64,000 bases of DNA from Planctomycetota bacterium (lineage in GTDB: Bacteria > Planctomycetota > UBA1135 > JADKAF01). The stretch spans positions 5,766,001 through 5,830,000 of the forward strand of contig JADKAF010000001.1 in NCBI GenBank assembly GCA_016719295.1, read 5' to 3'. Below are positions 18,673 through 27,987 of the stretch, piece by piece. Every line of letters starts with the position of its first letter. Within the stretch, counting starts at the first letter, position 1. The translations under genes and the position numbers were made by a program. The notes under the pieces are model-generated. The model did not search any database and was not told the DNA's origin. It worked only from the letters and a program-made list of their open reading frames with translations.

Positions 18673-19742
18673 GCGTCGAGCTCCACTCCGAGGCCGGGTC
18701 GATCGAGCGGAGAGAGTACGCCATCGCGCAGCGCGAAGCCGCCGCGCGCGAAGTCCTCCGTGAGATCGAAGCTGCCGTCGAGATCGAGGTAGCGCGTGGC
18801 GGGGGAGCTCAGCGCTGCGGCGAGGGCCGCTGCGATCGAGACGCAGCTCTCGTCGTTGCAGCCCCACATCAACGCGACGCCCGCTCGCGCGGCTTCTGCC
18901 GCGATCGCTCGCGCTGGGGCGATCCCGCCGCACTTCATGAGCTTCAGGTTCCAGATGCCGAAGGGCTGCGGCGAGCCGAGCAGCCGCGCGAGGTCGCGCT
19001 CGTCGTGCAGGCTCTCGTCCGCGGCGAAGTGCGCGCGCGCGTCGACGGCGAAGCTCGTGAGCTCCTCCTCGCGGCCGCGCGGCAGCGGCTGCTCGCAGAG
19101 CTCGAGCTCGAGCGCGCGCGTGCGCTCGAGGAACGCGGCGAGCTGCGCGCGCGTGTAGCCCATGTTCGGATCGGTGCGCAGCGCGATCTCGCGGCCGCAG
19201 CGCTCGCGCAACCGAGTCAGTCGCTCGATGTCCTCTTCGAGGTCGCGGCCCGTCTTCACCTTCAGCGCGCGGAAGCCGCGCGCGAGCTGGCGCTCCGCGG
19301 CCTCCAGGGTCTCCTCGACCGAGCTCACGCCGAGGGTGACGCTCGTCGGCAGCTCATCGTGGACGCGACCGAGCAACGCCACCAGCGGGACATCGCGCTC
19401 TTGCGCGCGGAGATCGTGGAGCGCGATGTCGAGGGCCGCTCGGGCAGCGGGGAGCGCGGGCAGCGCCTCCGCGAGTCGGCTCGACAGCTCGGCGTCGAGC
19501 GTCTCCAACGCGCGTCCTTCCACGGCGTCGGCGAGCGGTCCGCGCAGCGCCGCGGCGGCGTGCGCCGCGGTCTCGCCCGTGACCTCGGGAGCGGGCGCCG
19601 CCGAACCCACGCCGACGTTGCGCGTATCGGTGATCACGCGCAGCTCGACCAGCTCCGCGGCATCGAAGCTCTGCCCGCTGATCGCGTAGCTCTCGCGGAG
19701 CGGGAGGCGATGCTCGCGGATCTCGAGCCGCAGGACTCTCAT
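18669..19742 (-). CDS. enolase-superfamily epimerase (dipeptide epimerase / DgcA-like)
   Basis: 357 residues, mandelate-racemase/muconate-lactonizing fold. Catalytic features: KVK (Lys161, Lys163), metal ligands Asp191 (DPNMGY), Glu217 (CEQPL) and Asp242 (AADES), and Lys267 in WNLKLMKCGG; the C-terminal LDLDG motif is typical of L-Ala-D/L-Glu epimerases. Relatives either epimerise cell-wall dipeptides or, as DgcA, interconvert N-acetyl-D- and L-glutamate. The DUF1611 gene just upstream (ATGA overlap) favours the DgcA role; this is inference. Cytoplasmic. Confidence 0.88.
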   Translation of the reverse strand: MRVLRLEIREHRLPLRESYAISGQSFDAAELVELRVITDTRNVGVGSAAPAPEVTGETAAHAAAALRGPLADAVEGRALETLDAELSSRLAEALPALPAARAALDIALHDLRAQERDVPLVALLGRVHDELPTSVTLGVSSVEETLEAAERQLARGFRALKVKTGRDLEEDIERLTRLRERCGREIALRTDPNMGYTRAQLAAFLERTRALELELCEQPLPRGREEELTSFAVDARAHFAADESLHDERDLARLLGSPQPFGIWNLKLMKCGGIAPARAIAAEAARAGVALMWGCNDESCVSIAAALAAALSSPATRYLDLDGSFDLTEDFARGGFALRDGVLSPLDRPGLGVELDA

Positions 19743-20809
19743 GGCTTCGACTCGTCGATGGCGCGCAGGACGGCGGGCACCAAGGGCAGGGCGCCATCGG
19801 CTATGGGCAGGCAGGTCGGCAGACCGGTGCGCGTCGCGAGCTCGCGCGCCGCCGCGCGCGTCGCTTCCAGGGAGAGGCCCTCCTGGTTCACCGCGATCCC
19901 GATCACGCGCGCGCCGTAGTGCCGTAGCAGCGCGATCTCGTCCTCGACGGGCGGGATCTCGATCTCGAGATGCTCGAAGTCTTCGTAGAACCTCCGCGCG
20001 GGTGCGTGCTGCAGGATCACATGCCGCGCCCCCGCGGAGACCACGAGCTCCGCGCCGCAGGGCCCCGCCGGATGGCGCAGCGCCGCTTGGCCTTCGAGGA
20101 ACATCACCTCGGGGTTCGCCTCGCGTGCGCACTCGAGCAGCGCATGCTCCAGCTCGCCCGCGACGAAGTCGTTCGGCGTCGCGTCGAGCACGAAGCCGAA
20201 GCGATGCCCCTGCATCCAGCCGGTCTGGCCCGTGTAGATCATCTCGGCGCGCCGGCCGAGCGCCGCGAGCGCTTGGGTGAGCAAGCGCGCCGTCGTGCGC
20301 TTGCCGAGCGCGCAGTCGGTGCCGAGCACCGGGATCCTGGGCGCGCGCAGCGAGAGCACCTCGCCGTTCCAGAAGTGGAGCTCGCTCCGCGGCTTCGGCC
20401 GCCGCACGTCGACGAGCTCGAGCCCGCGCCGCGCCGCGAGGGCGACGAGCTCCGGATCCTCGACGAGCAGCTCGTGCAATCCGCAGACCAGCGAGAGCCC
20501 CGCTCCCAACGCCGCTCGCAGCACCGCGCGCATCTCCGCGGGCAGTCGACCGCCGAAGGTCGCGACGCCCACCACGAGCCAACGCGGCCGCTCCTCGCAG
20601 CGCTGCAGCGCGTGCTCGAGGTCTGCGAACACCGGGATCCCGCGCGCTCGCCCATCGAGCAGCTCGCCCGCATCGCGCCCCGCGCTCTCGGCGCCATCGA
20701 CGACGCCGAGCACGCGGAAGCGCGCGCTGCCGCGGATCAGGCCGTGCGCGGTCTTGGCGTCGGAGGTACGGAGGCGGCCTAAGGTGAGGACGAGGGCGGG
20801 GTCGGGCAT
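19739..20809 (-). CDS. DUF1611 protein, DgcN-like
   Basis: 356 residues from the ATG at 20809; ATG at 20839 is an alternative. It matches the DUF1611 family: a Rossmann-like N-terminal part, then a P-loop-like segment GTDCALGKRTTARLL and IYTGQTGWMQG, NDFVAGELEHALL, ILQHAPARRFY and a C-terminal IGIAVNQEG. Members named DgcN act with DgcA in D-glutamate use as N-acetyltransferases. As first gene of the four-gene operon it may supply the N-acylated substrate for the epimerase and deacylase. Function by family and context only. Confidence 0.85.
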   Translation of the reverse strand: MPDPALVLTLGRLRTSDAKTAHGLIRGSARFRVLGVVDGAESAGRDAGELLDGRARGIPVFADLEHALQRCEERPRWLVVGVATFGGRLPAEMRAVLRAALGAGLSLVCGLHELLVEDPELVALAARRGLELVDVRRPKPRSELHFWNGEVLSLRAPRIPVLGTDCALGKRTTARLLTQALAALGRRAEMIYTGQTGWMQGHRFGFVLDATPNDFVAGELEHALLECAREANPEVMFLEGQAALRHPAGPCGAELVVSAGARHVILQHAPARRFYEDFEHLEIEIPPVEDEIALLRHYGARVIGIAVNQEGLSLEATRAAARELATRTGLPTCLPIADGALPLVPAVLRAIDESKP

Positions 20810-20972
20810 CGGGGGGCTGGAATGAGCGAGACTCGCCATTGTGTCGCGCGCCACGAGCGCTCCGCTACTCGTGGGTGATCTTCGTTCCGCGCACTACAGG
20901 CGCGGGGCCGGGCAAGGCGTGACGCACGCGGTCCGTGGATCGCGCGCGGGAACTGGCCTCGAGCGTGCCGTC

Positions 20973-23123
20973 TCAGCGAAACAGGATCGAGTCCCGATTC
21001 GTGAAGCGCACCTCGCCCCCCGGCCGCATCAGCAACGCCTGCGTGTGCAAGCTCGTGCCCACCAAGCTCGGATCCGCGACCGGCTGCGCGGCCAGCACGT
21101 AGATCCCGCTCGCGCCGATCGTCGCGGAGGCGAGCGGCAGCAAGGTCGTCGGATCGAGCAGCAGATACTGCCCGTCGAGCGGCGCACCGAGCGGTAGATC
21201 CGCCGTGCCCCAAGCGATCCAAGCGAGGAGCTGCGTCCCGCTCGGGCCGCGCCAGCGGAGATCGAGGGTCGTGGGGATCGGCGAGGGGCCGACGATCTCG
21301 TTCTCGGCGAAGGCGAAGAGCTCGACCGGGCCGCCCGCCGTCGCGCTCGCATCGAAGGGGCGATGGACGAGCAGGTAGTCGCCGCGCGGCCAGCGCCGCG
21401 TTGCGATCTCGGCGTCGAGGTTGCCCGCGCTGTCGTCGTCCTTCCCGAGCAGCTCGCCCGAGCTCGACCAGAGAAAGAGCGTGGCATCGACCGTCGAGAA
21501 CGGCGTCTCGGCGCGGAAGGCGACTTCGGAAGGTGTTCCCAGTGCGAGCTGAACGAGGTCGTTCTGTCCGGGGCGCGTCACGATGGCGAGAGAGGCATCG
21601 CCGGGGTTGAGCTCGCGCACGAAGAGCGGGGTCGCGCGCGCGCTGAGCTGATAGAGCACCGGGCTCGTGGGGCAGGGGGCGGCGTCGGGATTTCCACGGA
21701 CGACGACGTGAAAGGTGCCGGCGGGCAAGCCGAGGCGCACGCGGGGCAGGCCCGTTTGCGGCGAGCAAGACGGAGCGATCCCGAGCATGCGCGGCAGCCC
21801 GCTGCCCACGTCGTCGTCGCGGCGCATCGAGTGATCGTAGAGGGAGAGCTCCAAGAGCTCACCGTTCACGGTGGGGGTGTCGAGCTCGAGCTCGACCTCG
21901 CTCGGGGTCGCGAGCACGAAGGTCGTGCGTTCGAGCTCGGCTTGGCCGCCGCCGGGCATCGTGCCCGTTCGTGCGCTGCCGTTCAGGATCAGCGGACGCC
22001 CAGCGACGGGCAGGCACTCCACGGCGAGGTCATAGCTGCCGTTGCCGCCGTTCTCGCTATCGACGCAGACCAAGTAGCGACCGGCAGGTGCGCCGCGATA
22101 GACGAAGCGCGCGTCGCGCGTGCCTTGCACGCGGTCTTCGCGCGAGCGGCCGAGGAGGCGGCCGCGCTCGTCGCGCACCTCGCAGCGGAGATCGAGGGCT
22201 TGGCCTCGCGCGCGCGCCAGCAGGTTCCAGTCGCTCTCCTGAGCGAGCGCGACCTCGAAGACATCGCGCTCGTCGAAGCCGCTCAGATGCTCCGGTGTGA
22301 GGGCATTGCAGGGCGCGGGGATCGGTGTACGGCAGCGCGTCTCGAGGAGGTAGCCACCCACGGCGGTGCCGAAGCCTCCGACCTCGAGGTAGTAGGTGCC
22401 CGCTTCGAGCGCGAGCTCGAGCCGCGAGTAGAGCCCCGGTCCGGTGTCATCGTCGAACGCGAGCGCGGTGCCCTGGGCATCGAGGAGACGCAGCGTCGTA
22501 TCGTTCACCGGGGTGGAGCCATGGGAGGCGGTGCTCGCCTCCAGCACGAGCCGTTGCCCGAGGAGGAGCGCCCACCAATCGCGATCGCCGGCCACGGCGA
22601 TCACGCCCGTGCCGCGTACATCGCAGCCGAGGATCGTGGCGGTGGAGGCGGTCTCGTTCGGCTCGGGGCTCTCGGGGATCAGCGAGCGCGTGCCGCTACA
22701 GACGAGGTCGAGGGTGTAGCTGCCCCGCGAGTCGTTGTAGCCCGCGACCTCGAGCAGATAGTCGCCCGCGGGGAGTGCGACGGAGTCGATCTGCGAATAG
22801 AGACCGCGCCCGGGGTAGTCGTCGTTGCTCGCGAGGAGCGCTCCGCTCGCGGCGTCGTAGAGCGCGAGCGTGGAGTCGGGGAGCGGCGCGCTCGCGCCGG
22901 CCCCGGTGAACACCGTGAGATCGCTGGGCTGGAGCAGCGTGAAGCGCCAGGCGTCGCGATCGAACGCGGGCGAGATCGCACCCGTGCCACGCTGTGCGCA
23001 GGCATAGGCCGTGGGCTGCGCGTTCCGATCGTTGGGCTCGGGGCCTTCGGCGATCTGCGCGTGCGCAAGCTCACCAGAGGCGCAGAGCAACGCGCCACAG
23101 AGCAGGATTCTCTCGAACGACAT
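20973..23123 (-). CDS. secreted protein with PPC-type repeats and shared module
   Basis: 716 residues from ATG 23123, with AGGTG a few bases upstream; a GTG at 23129 is possible. After the signal peptide (ILLCGALLCASGELAHA) come about four repeats of the bacterial pre-peptidase C-terminal type, with EPND/EPNE openings (GPEPNDRNAQPT, SPEPNETAST), DRDAW or DRDWW, LYDAASGALLASNDDYPG and LPAGDYLLEVAGY. The C-terminal ~100 residues carry the shared module (LVGTSLHTQALLMRP). No catalytic domain is seen, so it may be adhesive or structural. It stands alone on the minus strand. Confidence 0.82.
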   Translation of the reverse strand: MSFERILLCGALLCASGELAHAQIAEGPEPNDRNAQPTAYACAQRGTGAISPAFDRDAWRFTLLQPSDLTVFTGAGASAPLPDSTLALYDAASGALLASNDDYPGRGLYSQIDSVALPAGDYLLEVAGYNDSRGSYTLDLVCSGTRSLIPESPEPNETASTATILGCDVRGTGVIAVAGDRDWWALLLGQRLVLEASTASHGSTPVNDTTLRLLDAQGTALAFDDDTGPGLYSRLELALEAGTYYLEVGGFGTAVGGYLLETRCRTPIPAPCNALTPEHLSGFDERDVFEVALAQESDWNLLARARGQALDLRCEVRDERGRLLGRSREDRVQGTRDARFVYRGAPAGRYLVCVDSENGGNGSYDLAVECLPVAGRPLILNGSARTGTMPGGGQAELERTTFVLATPSEVELELDTPTVNGELLELSLYDHSMRRDDDVGSGLPRMLGIAPSCSPQTGLPRVRLGLPAGTFHVVVRGNPDAAPCPTSPVLYQLSARATPLFVRELNPGDASLAIVTRPGQNDLVQLALGTPSEVAFRAETPFSTVDATLFLWSSSGELLGKDDDSAGNLDAEIATRRWPRGDYLLVHRPFDASATAGGPVELFAFAENEIVGPSPIPTTLDLRWRGPSGTQLLAWIAWGTADLPLGAPLDGQYLLLDPTTLLPLASATIGASGIYVLAAQPVADPSLVGTSLHTQALLMRPGGEVRFTNRDSILFR

Positions 23124-23257
23124 GGACACCTGTCGCGCTGGCCGAGCGGTAGGGACGCCGGCCTCTCTCGGGGAACCAGCGGGCGCACGGGCGGGGACGC
23201 GCGCTGTTCCAGCAGACGGAGGCTAGCGCGCCGCGGTTCCGCGGACAACCTCTCCGT

Positions 23258-24007
23258 TCAACGCAGCTCGAACGAGCGTAGGCGGCGCCAGCTCGCGTAG
23301 AGCAGCAGCGCCGTGAAGCCGAGCAGGCAGAGCGCGGGTACCCAGGCGCTGCCCTCGGGTACCCGGAGCTTCAGCTCCAGCGTCCAGGTCTCGGGTGCCA
23401 CCGTGCGCGCGAGGAAGCGCGCGGCTTGGTGCTGCACGGTGAGGAGCTGCAGGTTCCCCGGCGTGGTGCCCACCAGCCCCTCCCAGCCGATCGCGAGGCC
23501 CGCGGCCCAGATGATCGGCCGCGAGGCCGAGAGCCCGACGCGGAGAAAGAGCGCGGAGTAGGCCGTGCTCGCGAGCAGCGCCGCGACGACATAAGCGACG
23601 GCGACCTCGCGCGCTCGCGCGTCCTCGAGCGGGAGCAGGGTCAGCGCCGGCAGAGCCACCGCCAACATGCTCGGACCCGCCGAGGCGATCCACGCGGCGA
23701 GCGCCTTGTCGCGGAGCAGCCGGGAGCGCGGATACGGCCGCGTCAGCAGCAGGAACATCGTCTTGTCCTCGATCTCCTGCGCGAACGCCGAGGTCGCGTA
23801 GAGCATCGAGATCAGCAGCACGACCGCCGCGATCAGGAAGGGACCGACGCCATCGCGGAAAAGGACCAGGCGATCCTGCGCGTCGAGGTCCGTCGCGAAG
23901 AAGCGCAGGCCGAGGGAGAGCGCCCACGCCGCGCCGATCAGGAGGACGAGGAAGAAGCTCCGCCGCTGGCGCAGCAGTTGGCGGAGGAACCAGAGCGTCG
24001 CATCCAT
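23258..24007 (-). CDS. ABC-2 type transporter permease
   Basis: 249 residues with about six hydrophobic segments (FFLVLLIGAAWALSLGL, FLIAAVVLLISMLYATSAF, and others). AQEIEDKTMFLLLTRPYPRS between helices 2 and 3 is the typical ABC-2 permease motif (E-x-E-x-(K/R)-T). It is the last of four overlapping or closely spaced genes, 16 nt after the ATPase stop, and probably pairs with that ATPase. The substrate is unknown. Confidence 0.85.
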   Translation of the reverse strand: MDATLWFLRQLLRQRRSFFLVLLIGAAWALSLGLRFFATDLDAQDRLVLFRDGVGPFLIAAVVLLISMLYATSAFAQEIEDKTMFLLLTRPYPRSRLLRDKALAAWIASAGPSMLAVALPALTLLPLEDARAREVAVAYVVAALLASTAYSALFLRVGLSASRPIIWAAGLAIGWEGLVGTTPGNLQLLTVQHQAARFLARTVAPETWTLELKLRVPEGSAWVPALCLLGFTALLLYASWRRLRSFELR

Positions 24008-24023
24008 CTCGGTGCTTCTTCTC

Positions 24024-24947
24024 TCAGCCTTCCAGCATGCCGAAGACCGAGCTCAGGTCTTCGTCTTCGGGAGTGATTTCGCGCAGCGCGAGCGCACCGC
24101 TCGCCGCTTCGCGCGTGAGCCAGTCGAGCAGACGATCCGCGCGGCGCGTCGAGACTTGGAGCCGATCGCCGCCGAGCAGCCGGACACCTTCGGTGCCTTC
24201 GAGCTCGAGCAAGGCCGCGGCCGCGCGGCGCGGCTCTTCCACGCGCAGCGAGAGGCGCCGCGGGATGTCGGCGAAGTGATCGCGGAGCTCCTTGATCGTG
24301 CCCTCGGCGAGGAGCTTGCCCTCGCGCAGGAGCAGGATGCGATCGGTGATCGACTCCACCTCGTGCAGCACGTGCGAAGCGAGCAGCACCGAGCGGCCGC
24401 TGCCTCCGAGCCCGCGCACGAGGTCGATCACGGCCTTCCGCTGCACCGGGTCGAGCCCGTTGAACGGCTCGTCGAGGAGCAGGACCTCGGGGTCGTGCAG
24501 GATCGCTTGGGCCAGCTTCATGCGCTGGCGCATGCCCTTCGACATGCCGCCCAGGCGCTTCGCGCCGTCGCCGCGCATGCCGACGGTCTCCAGCGCCGCT
24601 TCGGTGCGGGAGCGCGCCTCCGTGGGGCCGTAGCCGGCGAAGCGCGCGATGCGCTCGAGCCACGCGCGGCCGACCATGCGTTCGGGGAAGGGATCGAGCT
24701 CGGGGCAGAGGCCGATCCGCCGGTAGAGCGCGGGGTTCCCGAAGGGATCCTCGCCGAGGACCCGCACGCGTCCGCGATCGGGGCGCACGAGTCCGCCGAG
24801 GCACTTGAAGAGCGTCGACTTCCCCGCGCCATTCGGCCCGAGCAGCGCGTGCACGCCGACGCCGATCTTCGCCTCGAAGCCGGCGAGCCCGATCACCGGG
24901 CCGTACCACTTCGTGACCTGCTCGAGCTCGATCGCGAACCCGCTCAT
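24024..24947 (-). CDS. ABC transporter ATP-binding protein (second of the pair)
   Basis: 307 residues. Walker A LLGPNGAGKST (~35-45), signature LGGMSKGMRQRMKLAQA, Walker B VLLLDEPFNGLDP and switch His in LLASHVLHE; CcmA/NatA-like, with a ~90-residue C-terminal extension as in ABC-2 exporters. Its ATG overlaps the stop of the preceding permease gene (ATGA). It should energise one of the two permeases. Confidence 0.92.
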   Translation of the reverse strand: MSGFAIELEQVTKWYGPVIGLAGFEAKIGVGVHALLGPNGAGKSTLFKCLGGLVRPDRGRVRVLGEDPFGNPALYRRIGLCPELDPFPERMVGRAWLERIARFAGYGPTEARSRTEAALETVGMRGDGAKRLGGMSKGMRQRMKLAQAILHDPEVLLLDEPFNGLDPVQRKAVIDLVRGLGGSGRSVLLASHVLHEVESITDRILLLREGKLLAEGTIKELRDHFADIPRRLSLRVEEPRRAAAALLELEGTEGVRLLGGDRLQVSTRRADRLLDWLTREAASGALALREITPEDEDLSSVFGMLEG

Positions 24948-25819
24948 GCCACCACCTCGGTCGGGTTCGTGCGGCGGATCAAGGTGCGCAGCGCGAGCGC
25001 GCTCGCGAGCAGCACGGCCCACGCCGCGACCTCCGTCGGCGGCGCCACCATGCTGGCGAGCGGGTTCCGCGGGATGTCGAAGATCGCGTAGCGCAGGGAG
25101 TTGAAGGTGTCGATGAAGGAGAGCACGCCGGCGCGCGTGTCGCGGAAGAGCGAGTTCGCGGCGACGACGCCGACGGGGCGCGTGATGATGGCGAGGGCGA
25201 TCCAGTAGAGGATCGCCCAGATGCCGCGGCCCGAGAGCGCCGAGATCGCGAGCACGATCAGCGTCGTCGGCACGGCGAAGACGACGGCGTTCGCGATGAG
25301 GCGCAGCGGGTAGTGCCAGGTCGCGAAGAAGCGGTCCGAGCTCTCCGAGAGCCCGATGTCGAAGAGCCAGACCAGCGTCCAGGGCAGCGCGGTCGCGGCG
25401 AGGAGCACGCCGACCATGCCGAGGATCTTGCCGAGCAGATAGTCGGCGCGGGTCACCGCGCGCGAGAACACGAGCTCGAGCGCATGCGCGCGGAGATCGG
25501 CGGAGATCAACCCCGAGCCGGCGCCCGCGGCGAGTAGCACGAGCGGGATCCACGCGTTGGCGTAGAAGATCTCGTACTTGTCGAGATCGAAGCTCAGCAT
25601 GCCGGCGTCGACCTGCGCGCCGACGCCCGCGAGCACCTGGCGCACGAAGTAGAGCGTGAACACCGCGCCCAGCGGCGGCAGCCAGCACAGCGCGAAGAGC
25701 AGCTTCATCCAGCGATTGCGCAGCGCGTACGCGAAGCACTCGCTCGCGATGGGCAGCCAGCGCGGGCCGCGCGCGGCGCGCGCGACGCCGCGGCGATAGG
25801 TGAGATCGTGGACGACCAT
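24944..25819 (-). CDS. ABC-2 type transporter permease (first of the pair)
   Basis: 291 residues with six or so membrane helices. ADLRAHALELVFSRAVTRAD is the ABC-2 motif between helices 2 and 3. The region before the first helix is basic (LTYRRGVARAARG). Its ATG shares one base with the stop codon of the upstream ATPase gene (TGATG), so translation is probably coupled. It resembles permeases of NosY/GldF-like exporters; the cargo is unknown. Confidence 0.87.
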   Translation of the reverse strand: MVVHDLTYRRGVARAARGPRWLPIASECFAYALRNRWMKLLFALCWLPPLGAVFTLYFVRQVLAGVGAQVDAGMLSFDLDKYEIFYANAWIPLVLLAAGAGSGLISADLRAHALELVFSRAVTRADYLLGKILGMVGVLLAATALPWTLVWLFDIGLSESSDRFFATWHYPLRLIANAVVFAVPTTLIVLAISALSGRGIWAILYWIALAIITRPVGVVAANSLFRDTRAGVLSFIDTFNSLRYAIFDIPRNPLASMVAPPTEVAAWAVLLASALALRTLIRRTNPTEVVA

Positions 25820-26757
25820 CAGCTCGCGTTCCCCTGCAGCGCCTCGAGGAAGACCTGCTCCAGGCTGCGGCGCTCTTCGCGCAGCGCGAGCACGACTTGG
25901 CCGCACTCCGCAGCCGCGGCGAAGAGCTCGCGCGGCGAGAGACCCTCGACGAGCAGCTCGAAGCCATTCTCGCTCTCGCGGCCCTCCGGTGTGCGCACCT
26001 GCGCTGAGCGGCGCGCGAGGGCCGCTTCGAACGCGGCGCGCTCTCCATTCACGCGCACGCGCAGCACCTCGCGGTCCGCGCGCACCAGCTCCTTCATCTC
26101 GCCGCTCGCGAGCAGCCGCCCCTTGTCGAGCACGAGCACGCGCTCGCACACCTGCTCGACGTCGGTCAGCAGATGCGAGGCGAGCAGCACGTGCACGCCG
26201 CGGGAGGCGACCGCGCGCACGAGGCCCAACATCGCGTCGCGACCGGCGGGATCGAGCCCGTTCGTCGGTTCATCCAAGATCACGAGCTCGGGGTCGTGCA
26301 CGAGCGCCGCGGCGAGCCTTGCCCGCTGCCGCATCCCCGTCGAGAACTCCTCCGGCGAGCGATAGCGCGCCTCGCCGAGCCCGACGAAGTAGAGCGTCTC
26401 GTGCGCGCGGGAGCGCGCCTCGCGCGCATCCAGCCCGCCGAGGCGCCCGAGATAGGTGAGCGTCTGCACCGCCGACGCACTCGGCACGAACGCATCGCGC
26501 TCGGGCATGTAGCCCACGCGCCGGCGCAGCGCGAGCCCCTCCGTCTCGACATCGAGCCCGAGCACCGTCGCCCTGCCCGCGGTCGGCGCGATCAACCCGA
26601 GCAGGGTTCGCAGCAGCGAGGACTTCCCAGCACCATTCGGCCCGAGCAACCCGCAGGTACCGCCTTCCAGCACCGCATCGAAGCGATCGAGGGCCACGAA
26701 GTCGCCGTAGGCGACGGTCAGGCCTTCGGCGCGGAGGACCGGGGTGGGGGCGCTCAT
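25819..26757 (-). CDS. ABC transporter ATP-binding protein (first of the pair)
   Basis: 312 residues from the ATG at 26757 (MSAPTPVLRAEGLTVAYG). Walker A LLGPNGAGKSS, signature EFSTGMRQRARLAAA, Walker B LVILDEPTNGLDP and switch His in LLASHLLTD. It is the first gene of the four-gene exporter operon 26757-23258 and is divergent from the aminotransferase, with only 59 nt between the two starts, which must hold both promoters. Confidence 0.92.
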   Translation of the reverse strand: MSAPTPVLRAEGLTVAYGDFVALDRFDAVLEGGTCGLLGPNGAGKSSLLRTLLGLIAPTAGRATVLGLDVETEGLALRRRVGYMPERDAFVPSASAVQTLTYLGRLGGLDAREARSRAHETLYFVGLGEARYRSPEEFSTGMRQRARLAAALVHDPELVILDEPTNGLDPAGRDAMLGLVRAVASRGVHVLLASHLLTDVEQVCERVLVLDKGRLLASGEMKELVRADREVLRVRVNGERAAFEAALARRSAQVRTPEGRESENGFELLVEGLSPRELFAAAAECGQVVLALREERRSLEQVFLEALQGNAS

Positions 26758-26816
26758 CGGCGGGATTGTAGCCGCAGGTGTTGGCCGCTCCACGAACCCC
26801 GCGGTATGACAACGCC

Positions 26817-27983
26817 ATGGTCTTCTCCCACCTAGCCTCCCGCCGCGCCCACCTCGCGCGCGAGAACATCCTCCGCGCGCTCACGAAGCGCATCGACGCC
26901 GTGCCCGGAGGGATCAACTTGGGCCAAGGGGTCTGCGACCTCGATATGCCGGCACCGCTGCGCGAGGGCGCGATGCGCTCGCTCCGCGAGGATCGCGCGA
27001 CGTACACGCCGTTCGCGGGGATCCCGGAGCTGCGCGAGGCGATCGCTGCGCGCATGGCGGCGCAGGGGCTGCCCTACGGGCCCGACGAGATCGTGGTCAC
27101 CTTGGGTAGCTCGGCGGCGTTCTCGGCGGTGCTGCTGACGCTGGTCGAGCCCGGCGACGAGGTCGTGCTCTTCGAGCCCTTCTACTCCTATCACCACTCG
27201 GGGATCCCGCTCGCCGGCGGCGTGCCGCGTTACGTGCGCTTGGAGGCGCCCGACTTCCGCTTCGATCCCGCGGCGCTGCGCGCGGTGCTGAGCGAGCGCA
27301 CGCGCGCGGTCGTGGTGAATACGCCCGGCAATCCCTCGGGCAAGGTCTGGTCGCCGGACGAGCTGCGTTCCCTCGCCGAGGTGCTGCGCGGCACGAAGGT
27401 CGCGGTGATCTCGGACGAGGTCTACGAGTACATGGTCTACGACGGGCGCGCGCATGTGCCGCCCGCGACGCTGCCGGAGCTCCGCGAGCGCTGCGTCACG
27501 ATCGGAGGGCTCTCGAAGACCTACTCGATCACCGGCTGGCGCCTGGGCTGGCTCGCGGCGCCGAAGGAGTTCGCGTACGCGGCGGGGGTCGTGTTCGACA
27601 CGCTCGCGGTCTGCGCGCCGCGCCCGTTGCAAGTCGGGGCGGCTCAAGCTCTGCGCGAGCTCCCGCCGAGCTACTACACGGAGCTGCGTGCCGACTACCA
27701 GCGCCGCCGCGATGTCCTCGTCGGCGGCCTGCGCGAAGGCGGGTTCCAGGTGTGGCAACCGCAGGGCGCCTACTACGTCCTGGCCGGCTACGAAGGCGTG
27801 CTCGGGGCCCCCGATGCGACCGCGGCGTGCTACGAGCTGATCGAGCGCGCGCGCATCGCGGGGGTGCCGGCCGACTCCTTCTACCGACCGGGCTCGGCCG
27901 TGCGCGCGCTGCGCTTCCACTTCGCGGTGCGCGAGCCCGTCCTGCGCGAGGCCGCGCAGCGCTTCGCGGCCTTCCGCCGGTGA
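26817..27983 (+). CDS. PLP-dependent class I/II aminotransferase
   Basis: 388 residues from ATG 26817. Fold-type I motifs: INLGQGVCDLDMP, VTLGSSAAFSAVLL, VVVNTPGNPSGKVW, ISDEVYEYMVYDG and the PLP lysine in GGLSKTYSITGWRLGW, then FYRPGSAVRALRFHFA with the carboxylate-binding Arg. It belongs to the aspartate/aromatic/kynurenine aminotransferase group; the exact amino acid is uncertain. It is followed 4 nt later by the GNAT gene, so the two are probably co-transcribed. Confidence 0.9.
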   Translation: MVFSHLASRRAHLARENILRALTKRIDAVPGGINLGQGVCDLDMPAPLREGAMRSLREDRATYTPFAGIPELREAIAARMAAQGLPYGPDEIVVTLGSSAAFSAVLLTLVEPGDEVVLFEPFYSYHHSGIPLAGGVPRYVRLEAPDFRFDPAALRAVLSERTRAVVVNTPGNPSGKVWSPDELRSLAEVLRGTKVAVISDEVYEYMVYDGRAHVPPATLPELRERCVTIGGLSKTYSITGWRLGWLAAPKEFAYAAGVVFDTLAVCAPRPLQVGAAQALRELPPSYYTELRADYQRRRDVLVGGLREGGFQVWQPQGAYYVLAGYEGVLGAPDATAACYELIERARIAGVPADSFYRPGSAVRALRFHFAVREPVLREAAQRFAAFRR

Positions 27984-27987
27984 GGGG

